DNA from: Dictyobacter arantiisoli
GTDB lineage: Bacteria; Chloroflexota; Ktedonobacteria; Ktedonobacterales; Ktedonobacteraceae
Reading direction: 5' to 3'
Assembly: GCF_008326305.1 (NCBI RefSeq)
Contig: NZ_BIXY01000013.1
Span: 1-64,000 of the forward strand
Length of the DNA: 64,000 bases
Shown here: positions 8,284-17,483 of the stretch, piece after piece
Numbering within the stretch: position 1 is the stretch's first letter
How the letters are laid out: each line of letters opens with the position of its first letter
Translations under genes and position numbers: made by a program
The notes under the pieces: model-generated
What the model was told of the DNA's origin: nothing
The model's input: the letters and a program-made list of their open reading frames with translations, nothing else
Database searches by the model: none

Positions 8284-11200
8284 ATGGGAGAAACACTCAG
8301 CTTATTGTTTCGTACGCATGAGGATAACTCATACGAGGTGCAGATAAGGGAGAGCTGGTCAGGGCATACCGTACGAGGTACATTTGTTCCTCCTTATACA
8401 CCTAAACAGACAAATGTGTTACAAAAAAAGCTTAATAGCTTGCAGACGAGCGATGACGACTTACGCCAGATTGGGCGACGACTCTTTGATGCTGTGGCAG
8501 TTGCAGAACCAGTAAGAGAGCAGTGGCCCCTTTCTGTTCCAGCAGAGTCCTCGGTCCAAAGCGTTTTTCAAAATGTCATCTTGCGCACCCTTAAACGTCG
8601 TGGCACTGTGGCGTTAACCCTGATCTTTACCCCAGGATGCGATGAATTTATTCGCTATCCCTGGGAACTTCTCCACAATGGGAATTATTTTTTGATTGCT
8701 GCTGGCGTTTTTACCCTCAGCCGTTCCCTCTTGCGTCCCGATGCTCCTGGCGGCTGTGAATTGCCGGTGCATCCACCATTTCGCATACTTTATATCAGTG
8801 CCTCGCCAGCTGATTTCGCGCCCTTAGAAACCGAGCGCAGCTTTCAGGCTATGCAAGAGGCGCTGGCTCCCTTGATTGATACTGGCCAGGTTTTTCTTGA
8901 TCGCCTGGAGCCACCGACATTTGGACAGTTCGTGCGCTACTTTAACTCTTATGGTGGTACCGCTACCTTTGATGATAGCGATACGACGTTGCCTTGCTAT
9001 GTCGTGCATTTTGATGGGCATGGATCATATGGCAAGCTTTGCCCTCAGGATGATTGTGAGACGATCAATAATCCTGAAGCTCGTAAGTGTTCTGTATGCG
9101 GAACTACGTTGAGCCGGATACAGCCTCAGACCTATCTGAGCTTTTGTAATGAAGAAGGCAATAATAGTTTTATTAGTACCCAGGCTCTGCGTGGGATATT
9201 GGTAAGTAGCGACGTACGGATGGCAGTTTTCTCTGCTTGCGAAACGGCTACCGTTTCCGATGAGCGTCATGATCCCGATGCATTAGAAGCGACGCAACAA
9301 TTGACCGCTGTGGATGCAACGCTGGCAACCTCATTGGTGACAGCCCAGGTGCCCGCAGTTGTGGCGATGCCTTTCTCTTTGCAGGATGATCTTAGCCCGA
9401 CCTTTATGTATCATTTTTATGAGGCTCTAGCAGATGGCCGAACTATCGAGGAAGCTTTGTCGCGAGCTCGCCAGGCGTTATCTTCAATGCAACAACGAAG
9501 CTGGTTTATTCCTGTACTATATCGCCACGTGGTTGAAGGTGAGGAGGCTCCTGTAGCCCTTCTGATCAAAGCTGACGCCCATGATAGTCATGCCCATCCC
9601 TTGTTGCATCTTGGTCCAGCGCCCTCATTTGTTGGACGGGAACAGGAACTACACGATCTAGAACAATTATTGATTGCTGCGACGACTTCACTGCCAGCGT
9701 CAAATGGACGGAACAAGAAAGGGGGGCGTCCCGGTTATCGTCATATTGCTTTGACGGGGGCCCCGGGTATTGGCAAGAGTGCCCTGGCACTGGAAGCGAT
9801 TCGCCTCAATCGCGATAAATTCATGGGCGGTATCATTGGCATCTCTTTAGAGGATGGTAAATCTCTCCATGATGCCTTGCTTGAAATCGTCCATGCCCTG
9901 CCGGTTCCCACACGCAATACTGCCACGATGGATACCGAGCAGCTCATACGCTTAGTTCATGGGACGCTACGTTCGCTCTCCAATCGTGAACTGCAGTGTA
10001 TGCTGTTGTTGGATAGCTTTGAAGAAGTCAAGGAGCGTAGTGAACTGGATGCCTGGCTACGTTTTCTGGATCTCCTGCCATCTGAGGTTGTGGTTCTGGT
10101 GACTTCGCATTCCAATCCTGAAAACATGCTGGTGCTTGAGGGAATATCGTCTCGCTGGTATGAGTATCGCGTCATAAAAATGACTAACCAGGACCTCCTG
10201 ACTCTCTTCATCGATCTTGCGGAGAGTAGTGGTTTGTATCATCGTATCCGCTTACAAGATCATCAACAACAAGAGATTCTGCGTGAAATTTGTACCCTGT
10301 TGGATGGCTATCCATTGGGGGCTGAATTGATTTTTGGAACCGCCCGCTCGATTGGTGGACAAGTTTTTACGCCAGAGGCTGCGACGCGTTCACTGGAAGA
10401 GGTCCGTGATGAGCTGTATGATACTCCGTTAGCAGGTATTTATGCCGTGCTTGAGGTCTCTTATCAACGCCTGTCCCCGCCTGCGCGGCTGTTAGTATCC
10501 TATCTTGCCGCATTCCGCCTGCCTTTTAATCGTGAGCAGATTGCAATGCTAATCTCGCCAGATACTCTGGTGGCATCCCATGAACCTACGTTGTCGCTGG
10601 ATGCCCATGCATTTACACCACATGAAACGCTGGCAAGTGATCTGTTGCGACGTTGGCATGCAGCCCGGGATGAATTAGTACAGGCTTCATTCTTAACATT
10701 CGATGGACATTTTTATTCGATTCATTCGCAGATTCGACATTTTGCCCTCTCACGTTTGCCGCTAGAGGAGCGTCGCCGCGTGCATCGCGTCGTCGCTGCT
10801 TATTACTATTGTCTCGCTCAGCCCGATGCGGACGAGTGGTTGGAAGCCTTTACACATCTGGAAGCTGCAGGAGAAGTCCAGGATTTTCGAGAGGCTGTAC
10901 GTATCATCTTGCGTGCTGCTGATACCATGGAAGGCGCTGGTCACTACCAGAGCTTGCAAGGATTGTTGCGACGTGCAATCGGTTACGCAACGCGCCTGGG
11001 TGATCATACCGAACTGAGACAGCTCCAATATCGGCTTGGTCGTTTGTTGCGTCAATTGGGACACTATGCTGAGGCGGGAGCTTGTTTAAGGAGTAGTTTG
11101 CTGTTACATCAACAGTATCCTGAAGAGGGAATGTATATCGGATTGGTCCTTTGTGAACTGGCTCTCCTCTTTTACGATGAAGGGGATTTTTCCCAGGCTC

Positions 11201-12177
11201 GGCTACATATCCAGCGTGTTGAGGAATACTCGAAAGAGACGAGAAATGCTCAGGTTTGTTATATCCTTGGCATGATTCATTATGGACAAGCCCACTATTC
11301 AGAGGCCCTGATGCAATTTGAAGAGGCGATGACAGCTTTCTCTCAGGAGGGTGATATCCCTGGTCGTGCGCGTGCGACTCATCAGCGTGCGAATGTCGAA
11401 TTGTGCCTGGGACATTATTCACGGGCTCTGCGGGATTGTGAGGAGGCTTTCCGTCTCTTTCATGAATTGAAACGTCCAACTGATCAAGCATGGGTGCAAC
11501 TCACGAAATGCTCGCTTCAGGTGCAGCAGGGCAAACTGGGGCAGGCTGAAAAAGCTGGTCTGGAACTCCTGACACGTTTTCGTGACTATCAGCTTCCGCG
11601 CGGGGTAGCAGTTGTCTTACGCCTGCTTGGAGATATTGCTGCCCGCAAGCAAGACACTATCCATGCACACACATATTATAACGAAGCGCAAACACTATTG
11701 ACACCGCTGGGCTGTCGGATTGATCAAGCCCTTACCTGTAATGCCAACGGGAAGCTTTCTCTTGCTGAGGGAACCTATCTGGATGCCAGAGAATACTACG
11801 AGCAAGCTCAATCCATCGCTGAGATATGCGATACGCAGCATATCAATGCCATGGCCTGTTATGGACTGGCAGAAGTTGCGCGTAACATGCGCCAATGTGA
11901 GGATGCACGCTGCTATTATCTGGAAGCCGACCACATCCTGCAAGAATTGCATATAGACAGAGGGCGACGTCAAATCCTCTATGGATTGGGATTGCTCTAT
12001 GAGGCTGAACAAAAATATGCTACAGCGCTTTCCGCCTGGTTACAAGCTCAAGCGTTTGCAGAAGATGGTGAGGCTCCCACACAGGAGCAATTGCAGGAGC
12101 GTATCACCACATTGAATATGCAGCATGATCTTGGAGTTGAACAAAGTCAGTTGCATAGACATTCTCGCTCTTCATAA
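8284..12177 (+). CDS. CHAT protease - P-loop STAND - TPR protein
   Basis: A 1297-residue multidomain protein. The N-terminal CHAT (caspase-like) domain covers about residues 1-425, with HFDGHG (catalytic His246) and VFSACETA (catalytic Cys319). Between them sits a probable zinc ribbon: Cys253, Cys258, Cys269, Cys272. FVGREQEL near 449 opens a STAND-type ATPase with P-loop GAPGIGKS (about 492-499) and Walker B-like LLLDSFEEV (about 575). From about 820 to the end the protein is helical with many TPR-like repeats. The design (protease effector, NTPase switch, repeat sensor) matches bacterial death- or defence-type STAND proteins; that role is inferred. The ATG at 8284 is chosen because homologous-looking sequence begins there; an in-frame TTG at 8221 is the alternative. 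The gene stands alone. Confidence 0.88.
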   Translation: MGETLSLLFRTHEDNSYEVQIRESWSGHTVRGTFVPPYTPKQTNVLQKKLNSLQTSDDDLRQIGRRLFDAVAVAEPVREQWPLSVPAESSVQSVFQNVILRTLKRRGTVALTLIFTPGCDEFIRYPWELLHNGNYFLIAAGVFTLSRSLLRPDAPGGCELPVHPPFRILYISASPADFAPLETERSFQAMQEALAPLIDTGQVFLDRLEPPTFGQFVRYFNSYGGTATFDDSDTTLPCYVVHFDGHGSYGKLCPQDDCETINNPEARKCSVCGTTLSRIQPQTYLSFCNEEGNNSFISTQALRGILVSSDVRMAVFSACETATVSDERHDPDALEATQQLTAVDATLATSLVTAQVPAVVAMPFSLQDDLSPTFMYHFYEALADGRTIEEALSRARQALSSMQQRSWFIPVLYRHVVEGEEAPVALLIKADAHDSHAHPLLHLGPAPSFVGREQELHDLEQLLIAATTSLPASNGRNKKGGRPGYRHIALTGAPGIGKSALALEAIRLNRDKFMGGIIGISLEDGKSLHDALLEIVHALPVPTRNTATMDTEQLIRLVHGTLRSLSNRELQCMLLLDSFEEVKERSELDAWLRFLDLLPSEVVVLVTSHSNPENMLVLEGISSRWYEYRVIKMTNQDLLTLFIDLAESSGLYHRIRLQDHQQQEILREICTLLDGYPLGAELIFGTARSIGGQVFTPEAATRSLEEVRDELYDTPLAGIYAVLEVSYQRLSPPARLLVSYLAAFRLPFNREQIAMLISPDTLVASHEPTLSLDAHAFTPHETLASDLLRRWHAARDELVQASFLTFDGHFYSIHSQIRHFALSRLPLEERRRVHRVVAAYYYCLAQPDADEWLEAFTHLEAAGEVQDFREAVRIILRAADTMEGAGHYQSLQGLLRRAIGYATRLGDHTELRQLQYRLGRLLRQLGHYAEAGACLRSSLLLHQQYPEEGMYIGLVLCELALLFYDEGDFSQARLHIQRVEEYSKETRNAQVCYILGMIHYGQAHYSEALMQFEEAMTAFSQEGDIPGRARATHQRANVELCLGHYSRALRDCEEAFRLFHELKRPTDQAWVQLTKCSLQVQQGKLGQAEKAGLELLTRFRDYQLPRGVAVVLRLLGDIAARKQDTIHAHTYYNEAQTLLTPLGCRIDQALTCNANGKLSLAEGTYLDAREYYEQAQSIAEICDTQHINAMACYGLAEVARNMRQCEDARCYYLEADHILQELHIDRGRRQILYGLGLLYEAEQKYATALSAWLQAQAFAEDGEAPTQEQLQERITTLNMQHDLGVEQSQLHRHSRSS

Positions 12178-12194
12178 TGCCATCTCATGCGTTG

Positions 12195-12220
12195 ATAGAA
12201 TATGATAAAATTCTATTTTT
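12195..12220. terminator. Weak hairpin between convergent genes
   Basis: ATAGAAT (12195-12201) pairs with ATTCTAT (12210-12216), followed by T residues. The stem is short and A/T-rich; it sits between the convergent CHAT and MFS genes. Confidence 0.4.
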
Positions 12221-12224
12221 GGAT

Positions 12225-13544
12225 TTAAATTCTGTGGATACTGGGACGAGCGAGTAGCAGAAAAAGCGTATAGCCCCCAACCAGACTGGCACTGGCAATG
12301 ACGGTTAGAGGACCCCCAATGGCGGTAATAGCGGCGCTGGCGGGGAAGTCTCCTAGCGGTCGCACACCCATAATACAGAGTGTATTCAGGCTCATGACGC
12401 GTCCACGCATCTGTGGTGGAACACGCGTTTGCATCAGTGTGATGGTTGTGGCGCCAATGCCATTCTGTCCAATTCCCAGACAGGTAAGTGCCACGCAAGA
12501 GAGCCAGAAATTCTTGCTGATGGCGAATATCAGTAATGAGATTGACCAGACAAAAAATGAGATCAGCAACAGCCATCCTTTCTGTTGAAAGTTCCCTAAT
12601 GATGCAACCAGTAAAGCCCCCAGAATCACGCCCAATCCCGAGGCTGAGAAGAGAATACCTAACTGTGCATCCTGGATATGGAGTATCCCGGTTGCGAAAA
12701 CAGGTAAGATTAATGAGGTTGATGGGCCAAAGAAGAGCATTGCAGCATAGCCTGATAAGATCCATGGAAGGGCTGCATCTTTAGAGATCACACCCAGCGA
12801 GGCACGAATCGACTCAAGCATTGGTCCACGTTTTGTACTTGCCTGCTCAAGTAATGCTTCCGGCACATGGAGCGAATAGAGGACAAAGAGGACGCCAAAG
12901 AAGCTGATAGCGTTAAGAAAGAAATTGCCCGCATAGCCAATCAAAGGATAGTGGAGGTGGAGGGTATTTCCCCAGTTAGCAAAGATACCAATCATACTCC
13001 CGGCCAGAGCTGGACCGATAAAGGCCGATCCATTGAAGACAACTGATTGAAGCGAAATGGCATTCATCAAATCTTCCTTTGGTACCAGAAGCGGCACCAG
13101 TGATGAGCGCGTTGGCTGATCAAAGCTCAAAACCGTGCCTGAGCAGAAGGCCAGTAGCACAATCATCCAGACTTGAATCAAGCCTGTAATCGTCAAGATG
13201 CCAAGGATGAGCGCCAGCAACATGGATAGACTTTGGGTGACTAACAAAAACTTGCGTTTATCGATTTTGTCGGCTACGCTACCGCCGATCAGAGCGAACA
13301 AAAAGAATGAGCTTGCTTGCGCGAGCGAGACAGCTCCCAGGGATAGAGGTGATCTTGTTAAACGTAGAACAAGTAAGCTCTGCGCGATAATTTGCATCCA
13401 GGTACCTACCGAGGAAACAATCAGGCTAATCCAGAGCAAGCGGTAATCACGATTCTGGAGGGCTTTAAAGGTCTGGAAACGTGGTATGCGTCGTGTTGGT
13501 TCATGTCGTTGCTCAAGTTGTGTTGCAGTCATCCGCTTGGACAT
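12225..13544 (-). CDS. MFS exporter, EntS-like (MFS_3) family
   Basis: A 439-residue membrane transporter with about twelve hydrophobic segments. The N-terminal pattern NRDYRLLWISLIVSSVGTWM and the DRPTR-like segment FDQPTRSSLVPLLV near loop 4-5 are typical of drug- or siderophore-exporting MFS_3 proteins. The substrate cannot be assigned. The ATG at 13544 is chosen since the transporter similarity begins shortly after it; the frame stays open to 13664 but that extension is unlike the family, and an ATG at 13532 is also possible. A paralogue lies at 36657-38015. The long hairpin at 13699-13765 separates it from the mraY-like gene, so it is probably transcribed separately. Confidence 0.85.
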   Translation of the reverse strand: MSKRMTATQLEQRHEPTRRIPRFQTFKALQNRDYRLLWISLIVSSVGTWMQIIAQSLLVLRLTRSPLSLGAVSLAQASSFFLFALIGGSVADKIDKRKFLLVTQSLSMLLALILGILTITGLIQVWMIVLLAFCSGTVLSFDQPTRSSLVPLLVPKEDLMNAISLQSVVFNGSAFIGPALAGSMIGIFANWGNTLHLHYPLIGYAGNFFLNAISFFGVLFVLYSLHVPEALLEQASTKRGPMLESIRASLGVISKDAALPWILSGYAAMLFFGPSTSLILPVFATGILHIQDAQLGILFSASGLGVILGALLVASLGNFQQKGWLLLISFFVWSISLLIFAISKNFWLSCVALTCLGIGQNGIGATTITLMQTRVPPQMRGRVMSLNTLCIMGVRPLGDFPASAAITAIGGPLTVIASASLVGGYTLFLLLARPSIHRI

Positions 13545-13698
13545 CCCATCTACTGAATAATTTATGAGACTATAATATACGCAAAAGCATGTGCATAGCA
13601 TAGAGAAATGAACTTCTTTATCGTAACTATCCCATAGACGGCTGAAATTTGCAAGATGGGGCAAAGTATGTGGAGCTTTCTCTGGTTATCTCATTTCA

Positions 13699-13765
13699 AC
13701 TGGCATGATAAAAAGAGGAAAAGCCCATCAATAAAATGGGCTTTTCCTCTTTTTATCATGCCAGT
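13699..13765 (-). terminator. Perfect 30-bp hairpin after the mraY-like gene
   Basis: Bases 13699-13728 are the exact reverse complement of 13736-13765, with a seven-base loop CAATAAA. The inner stem has GGGCTTTTCCTCTTTTT, which places T-rich sequence on the 3' side in both directions. It lies 17 bases after the mraY-like stop codon on the minus strand. The stem is much longer than a minimal terminator needs. Confidence 0.8.
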
Positions 13766-13782
13766 GAACCTGGTGGCGAGAT

Positions 13783-15756
13783 TTATTTGTCCTGCGCGTG
13801 ATGTAGCACAGGTCCGGCTTCCTCTGTAGGCTTATCATCAGTTGTTGTGTCAGCTACCTGTTCTATCGTTGTTTGACGTTTCTTCTGGCTGACTGAATCA
13901 TTTCCCGTGTTTTCACGCTTTTTGGAAGAGACATTCACCTCTTCGTCATTGCTTTCAATAGGATAGTTTTGGGAGTGCGACGTCCAGACGATATTCGGAC
14001 CGTTGCGTGTTTCTTCCTGGCTGACCGGCTCATAAGGATTAGGCAGATCGGCAGGCGGTAAATTCCCTTCCAGAATTGGTTCTTGTGTTTGCCGGAGAAT
14101 ATCCTGTCGACGTAAGGGCTGGGTGGCTTGATTTTCTAGTGTTAACTGGTTATCCACTTCGTTGAGCAAATGGACAATCTCAGGGCGTAACACGCGGTTT
14201 CGTTCTGGAATACGGGTCCATTGTGCTAGCGCTGCAGGATAGTAGCCAGCACGATAGCAGTAGAGTCCCAGCATTGCGCGGGCATCGAAGATTGTCATGC
14301 GTTGCCAGAGGGCCAACTCTTCCGCTGGCGTCTCAATGACATCCTCACTGGCTTCTGTAACCTCAACCATATGGTAGAGTTTAATTCTCATAATAGCGAA
14401 TGGATAGCCATAATAGAGCGCCAGGCGCTGGCGTCGTGTTCGACCATCTGAATGCTTGCCAACAAAATAATTCTTTGACCATGAGCCACTTGACCAGATG
14501 AGAATTGCCAGTAAGAGAATTAAAAAACGACCAATATAACGCTGCCAGGAGAAGGGAACCAGGCTGACGACAATACCTAATGCCGCAAAACAGGCTCCCA
14601 GAGCCCAGGCTGCATAGACCAGCCTCCGCCGATCCCAGCCCAGTAGATCAAAGTGATGATGCAGTGGGGTTGCTAGAAAGGGAAGCGGGAACTCGGTATG
14701 CGGGACGAACTTGTTGGTATTTGCGAAACGTAAGATCGTGAGATAGCGGCGGAAGAAACGGGTTAGCAGACGAGCTGAGATTAATGCTGAAAGACCTTCC
14801 AGCACGAAGGCGCCACCGATCATCAGCAAGAGGGTCTCGTTACGTGAGAAGATTGCAATCATCGATAGCAGACCACCCATACCCAGGGCACCGCTATCTC
14901 CCATGATAATCTTTGCACGGCGTGTTGCGTGTCCACGGCGTGCCGACCAGGCGGAGGGCCAGTTGAGTGGGAGATACCCGAGTACACCACCGGCACCCAG
15001 CAAAGCCAGCACTTCGAGTACCACACCGTTTGGTTGTGTACCGACCAGACCGGTTACCACAATGCCAATACCCAGTGAGGCGCTAAAGACCAGTCCACCA
15101 GCCAGTCCATCCAGGCCATCGCTAAAGTCCACCGAAATTGAAGTCAGACTGCCCACTACACCCGTCATGAGCATCAAGAAAATTAACCAGCCATAGTAGG
15201 AGACTGGATTGCCAGCTACCGAGCAGATTTCACTGTGACCAGGAATCGGCCTTGGACAGAGAAAAGTATTCAGGATGGGAAGATCTTTCCAGAGGCTGTA
15301 TGATATCTGTCCGCTCTGGGGGAGTAAGAAGAAATAAAGGGCTGCGGCCACCGCTCCTACGAGAAAGACGGCAGAGAATTTAAAGATTTCTGAAATACCC
15401 TCATTGCGATAGACTTTACGCCAATCATCGATAAAGCCAACCAGCATATAGCCGAGCATTGCACCCAATGCGATCAGTAGCAAGATCCATTGATCAGTGG
15501 AAAAATGGAGAAGATAGCCAGCGCCAATACCGATGCCAATAATGGCGATGGTAAAGGCTGGTCCACCTACCAGGGGGAGCTCAACTGTTCTTATCTCGCG
15601 TTTCCCGGTTGGCATATCAGCACGATGAGTACCTGGTTTATGCTCACCACTCCGGAACTTGGGAAAGAGTATCCGTGCAGCCTGGCAGAGCAAGAGGCTA
15701 ACGAACGCACAGACGATAAATACGAGTAGTAATATCCACGGTGAATTTTGATTCAT
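13783..15756 (-). CDS. mraY: MraY-like phospho-MurNAc-pentapeptide transferase with long C-terminal extension
   Basis: A 657-residue membrane enzyme that by family makes lipid I from UDP-MurNAc-pentapeptide and undecaprenyl phosphate. The first ~425 residues hold about ten membrane helices and the MraY signatures: GFIDDWRKV (about 107), DFSDGLDGLAGG (about 210), MGDSGALGMGG (about 285) and the His motif LHHHFDLLGWD (about 365). The family is normally 320-360 residues. An extra cytoplasmic tail (about 430-657) has a short TPR-like helical piece (YRAGYYPAALAQWTRIP) and then a Glu/Thr/Ser-rich, apparently disordered end. The ATG at 15756 follows GGGAG. It lies 133 bases after murE, supporting a peptidoglycan role. 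Confidence 0.85.
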   Translation of the reverse strand: MNQNSPWILLLVFIVCAFVSLLLCQAARILFPKFRSGEHKPGTHRADMPTGKREIRTVELPLVGGPAFTIAIIGIGIGAGYLLHFSTDQWILLLIALGAMLGYMLVGFIDDWRKVYRNEGISEIFKFSAVFLVGAVAAALYFFLLPQSGQISYSLWKDLPILNTFLCPRPIPGHSEICSVAGNPVSYYGWLIFLMLMTGVVGSLTSISVDFSDGLDGLAGGLVFSASLGIGIVVTGLVGTQPNGVVLEVLALLGAGGVLGYLPLNWPSAWSARRGHATRRAKIIMGDSGALGMGGLLSMIAIFSRNETLLLMIGGAFVLEGLSALISARLLTRFFRRYLTILRFANTNKFVPHTEFPLPFLATPLHHHFDLLGWDRRRLVYAAWALGACFAALGIVVSLVPFSWQRYIGRFLILLLAILIWSSGSWSKNYFVGKHSDGRTRRQRLALYYGYPFAIMRIKLYHMVEVTEASEDVIETPAEELALWQRMTIFDARAMLGLYCYRAGYYPAALAQWTRIPERNRVLRPEIVHLLNEVDNQLTLENQATQPLRRQDILRQTQEPILEGNLPPADLPNPYEPVSQEETRNGPNIVWTSHSQNYPIESNDEEVNVSSKKRENTGNDSVSQKKRQTTIEQVADTTTDDKPTEEAGPVLHHAQDK

Positions 15757-15889
15757 AAATACTCCCAAGACGAAATGATGGCTCTGGCATTGTCCAGAGA
15801 GGGAATGCACTCGCTATCGCAACATTGGTCATAGCTGAGACCGGGAAAGAGTTGTGGTGAGTGTACGATGAAAAGGTGGTGTTGATATC

Positions 15890-17425
15890 TCACGCGTGCT
15901 CACCTTGCTTCCGCAGTTGTTCACGGGCCACACGACGGTCGTCCCAGGGGATTTTCTCACGACCCATGATGATGCTCTGCTCATGCCCTTTGCCCGCGAG
16001 TAAAACAGTATCACCTGCTTGCGCACGTGCGAATGTTGCGGCAATAGCCTGTGTGCGATCTGCTATACACAGAAAATCCTGCCCCTCGTGTTTGCCGACT
16101 GACTCTGCTCCTGCCGCGATCTCATGCAAGATCTTTTCTCGATCTTCATCGCGTGGATCTTCATCCGTGATGACAAAGAAGTCGGCCTGTTCAGCAGCGA
16201 TATGTCCCATAATCGGACGTTTTTGTAGGTCGCGCTCACCCGCGGAGCCAAAGACCACCATCAGCTTGCCCGTTGTCAGGGGGCGTAGGGTCTGAAGCAC
16301 TTTCGTCAGACTATCCGGCGTGTGAGTATAATCTACAATCACCGCGTAGGGTTGTCCTTCGTTGATACTCTCCATGCGGCCTGTGACGCCTGGGACGCTT
16401 GCCATACCACGCTCGATATCCGCAATCGAGATGCCCTGACTGTAAGCTGTTGCAATCGCAGCCAGGCTATTGCTCACATTGAACTTGCCAACCAGACGCG
16501 TCTCGATATTGGCTTCACCCTCTGGTAGAATGACACGGAAACGGGTGCTATGAGCCTGTAATTGCAGATCTACCGCTCGCACTGCGGCTTCTGGTGAATC
16601 AATCCCATAATCGAGGATAGGTACCTGGCAGTATGGTTTGAGTACCTCATAGCTCACATCATCCCGGTTTAAGATCGCTACTGGATGGCTGCCAAGTCCT
16701 TTATCACGTTGAGGATCAAGCATCTCAAACAGGCGAGCCTTGGCACGTCGGTACGCATCGATGGTTTTATGAAAGTCCAGATGCTCATGGGTAATATTTG
16801 TTACGACCCCGACATCGAAATTGCAGCCATGGACCCGACCAAGTTCCAGACCATGTGAGGTTGCTTCTACAATTGCATAAGGAACCTCGGATATACGGAG
16901 TCGCTGTAAGAACTCCTGGATTTCCAGGGCCTCTAACGTGCTTTGCCGTGTCGTGTTCTCCCATTCCTCTCCATCTAACTTAAAGTTTGCTGTCGTCATC
17001 AAGCCGTTGCGACGTCCCGCTACCTGAAAGAGTGTACTGATCAGATTGCTGGTTGTCGTTTTTCCATCTGTTCCTGTAACGCCGATTGTGCACAGATGAT
17101 CGGCGGGATAGTCATAGAAGGTACAGGCTAGATTTGCCAGGGCGATACGTACATCGGGTACTTCAAGATAAGGGAGGGGTAAGTCCTGAGTTCCCACTGG
17201 CAGTTTTTCCCCAATAGCCAGCAGTGCTCCTCGAGCAGCAGCATCGGCTAAGAAACGCCGACCATCCGTATGTGTACCAGGAACCGCCACGAAGAGACCA
17301 TTAGTCGTCACCTTGCGCGAGTCGTAGGCGATAGATGTCACGTCGCTCGTATCAGCAAGCGTTGGTGTTGTGTGTGCGCTCCATGAAGTGTCTTCAAGCG
17401 CAGCCAGTAAAGTATGTAATTGCAT
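15890..17425 (-). CDS. murE: UDP-N-acetylmuramyl tripeptide synthase
   Basis: A 511-residue ATP-dependent amino-acid ligase that adds the third residue to UDP-MurNAc-L-Ala-D-Glu in the cytoplasm. The ATP loop GTDGKTTT is at residues 118-125, followed by the family blocks TNITHEHLDFHKT and VDYTHTPDSL. The specificity motif, DNPR in diaminopimelate-adding enzymes, reads DEDPR here: Arg is kept but Asn is Asp. The third amino acid is therefore uncertain (diaminopimelate, ornithine or other). The start at 17425 is an ATG with only a weak upstream GGTAAAAG. The gene lies between qng1 (58 bases upstream) and the mraY-like gene, probably one transcript. Confidence 0.93.
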   Translation of the reverse strand: MQLHTLLAALEDTSWSAHTTPTLADTSDVTSIAYDSRKVTTNGLFVAVPGTHTDGRRFLADAAARGALLAIGEKLPVGTQDLPLPYLEVPDVRIALANLACTFYDYPADHLCTIGVTGTDGKTTTSNLISTLFQVAGRRNGLMTTANFKLDGEEWENTTRQSTLEALEIQEFLQRLRISEVPYAIVEATSHGLELGRVHGCNFDVGVVTNITHEHLDFHKTIDAYRRAKARLFEMLDPQRDKGLGSHPVAILNRDDVSYEVLKPYCQVPILDYGIDSPEAAVRAVDLQLQAHSTRFRVILPEGEANIETRLVGKFNVSNSLAAIATAYSQGISIADIERGMASVPGVTGRMESINEGQPYAVIVDYTHTPDSLTKVLQTLRPLTTGKLMVVFGSAGERDLQKRPIMGHIAAEQADFFVITDEDPRDEDREKILHEIAAGAESVGKHEGQDFLCIADRTQAIAATFARAQAGDTVLLAGKGHEQSIIMGREKIPWDDRRVAREQLRKQGEHA

Positions 17426-17483
17426 AAGTATCTTTTACCATCAATATATTTTTAAGTATGGGAAACCCGCCTCTGGCGGGAAC

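Noticed and set aside
10904-11491. 195-codon open frame antisense to the CHAT-TPR gene
   Set aside because: It lies wholly opposite a well-supported coding region with good domain structure, and its product has no recognisable motifs.
12172-12765. 197-codon frame overlapping the MFS gene on the same strand
   Set aside because: It is out of frame with the transporter, low in hydrophobic order, and has no family motif; a shadow of the real gene.
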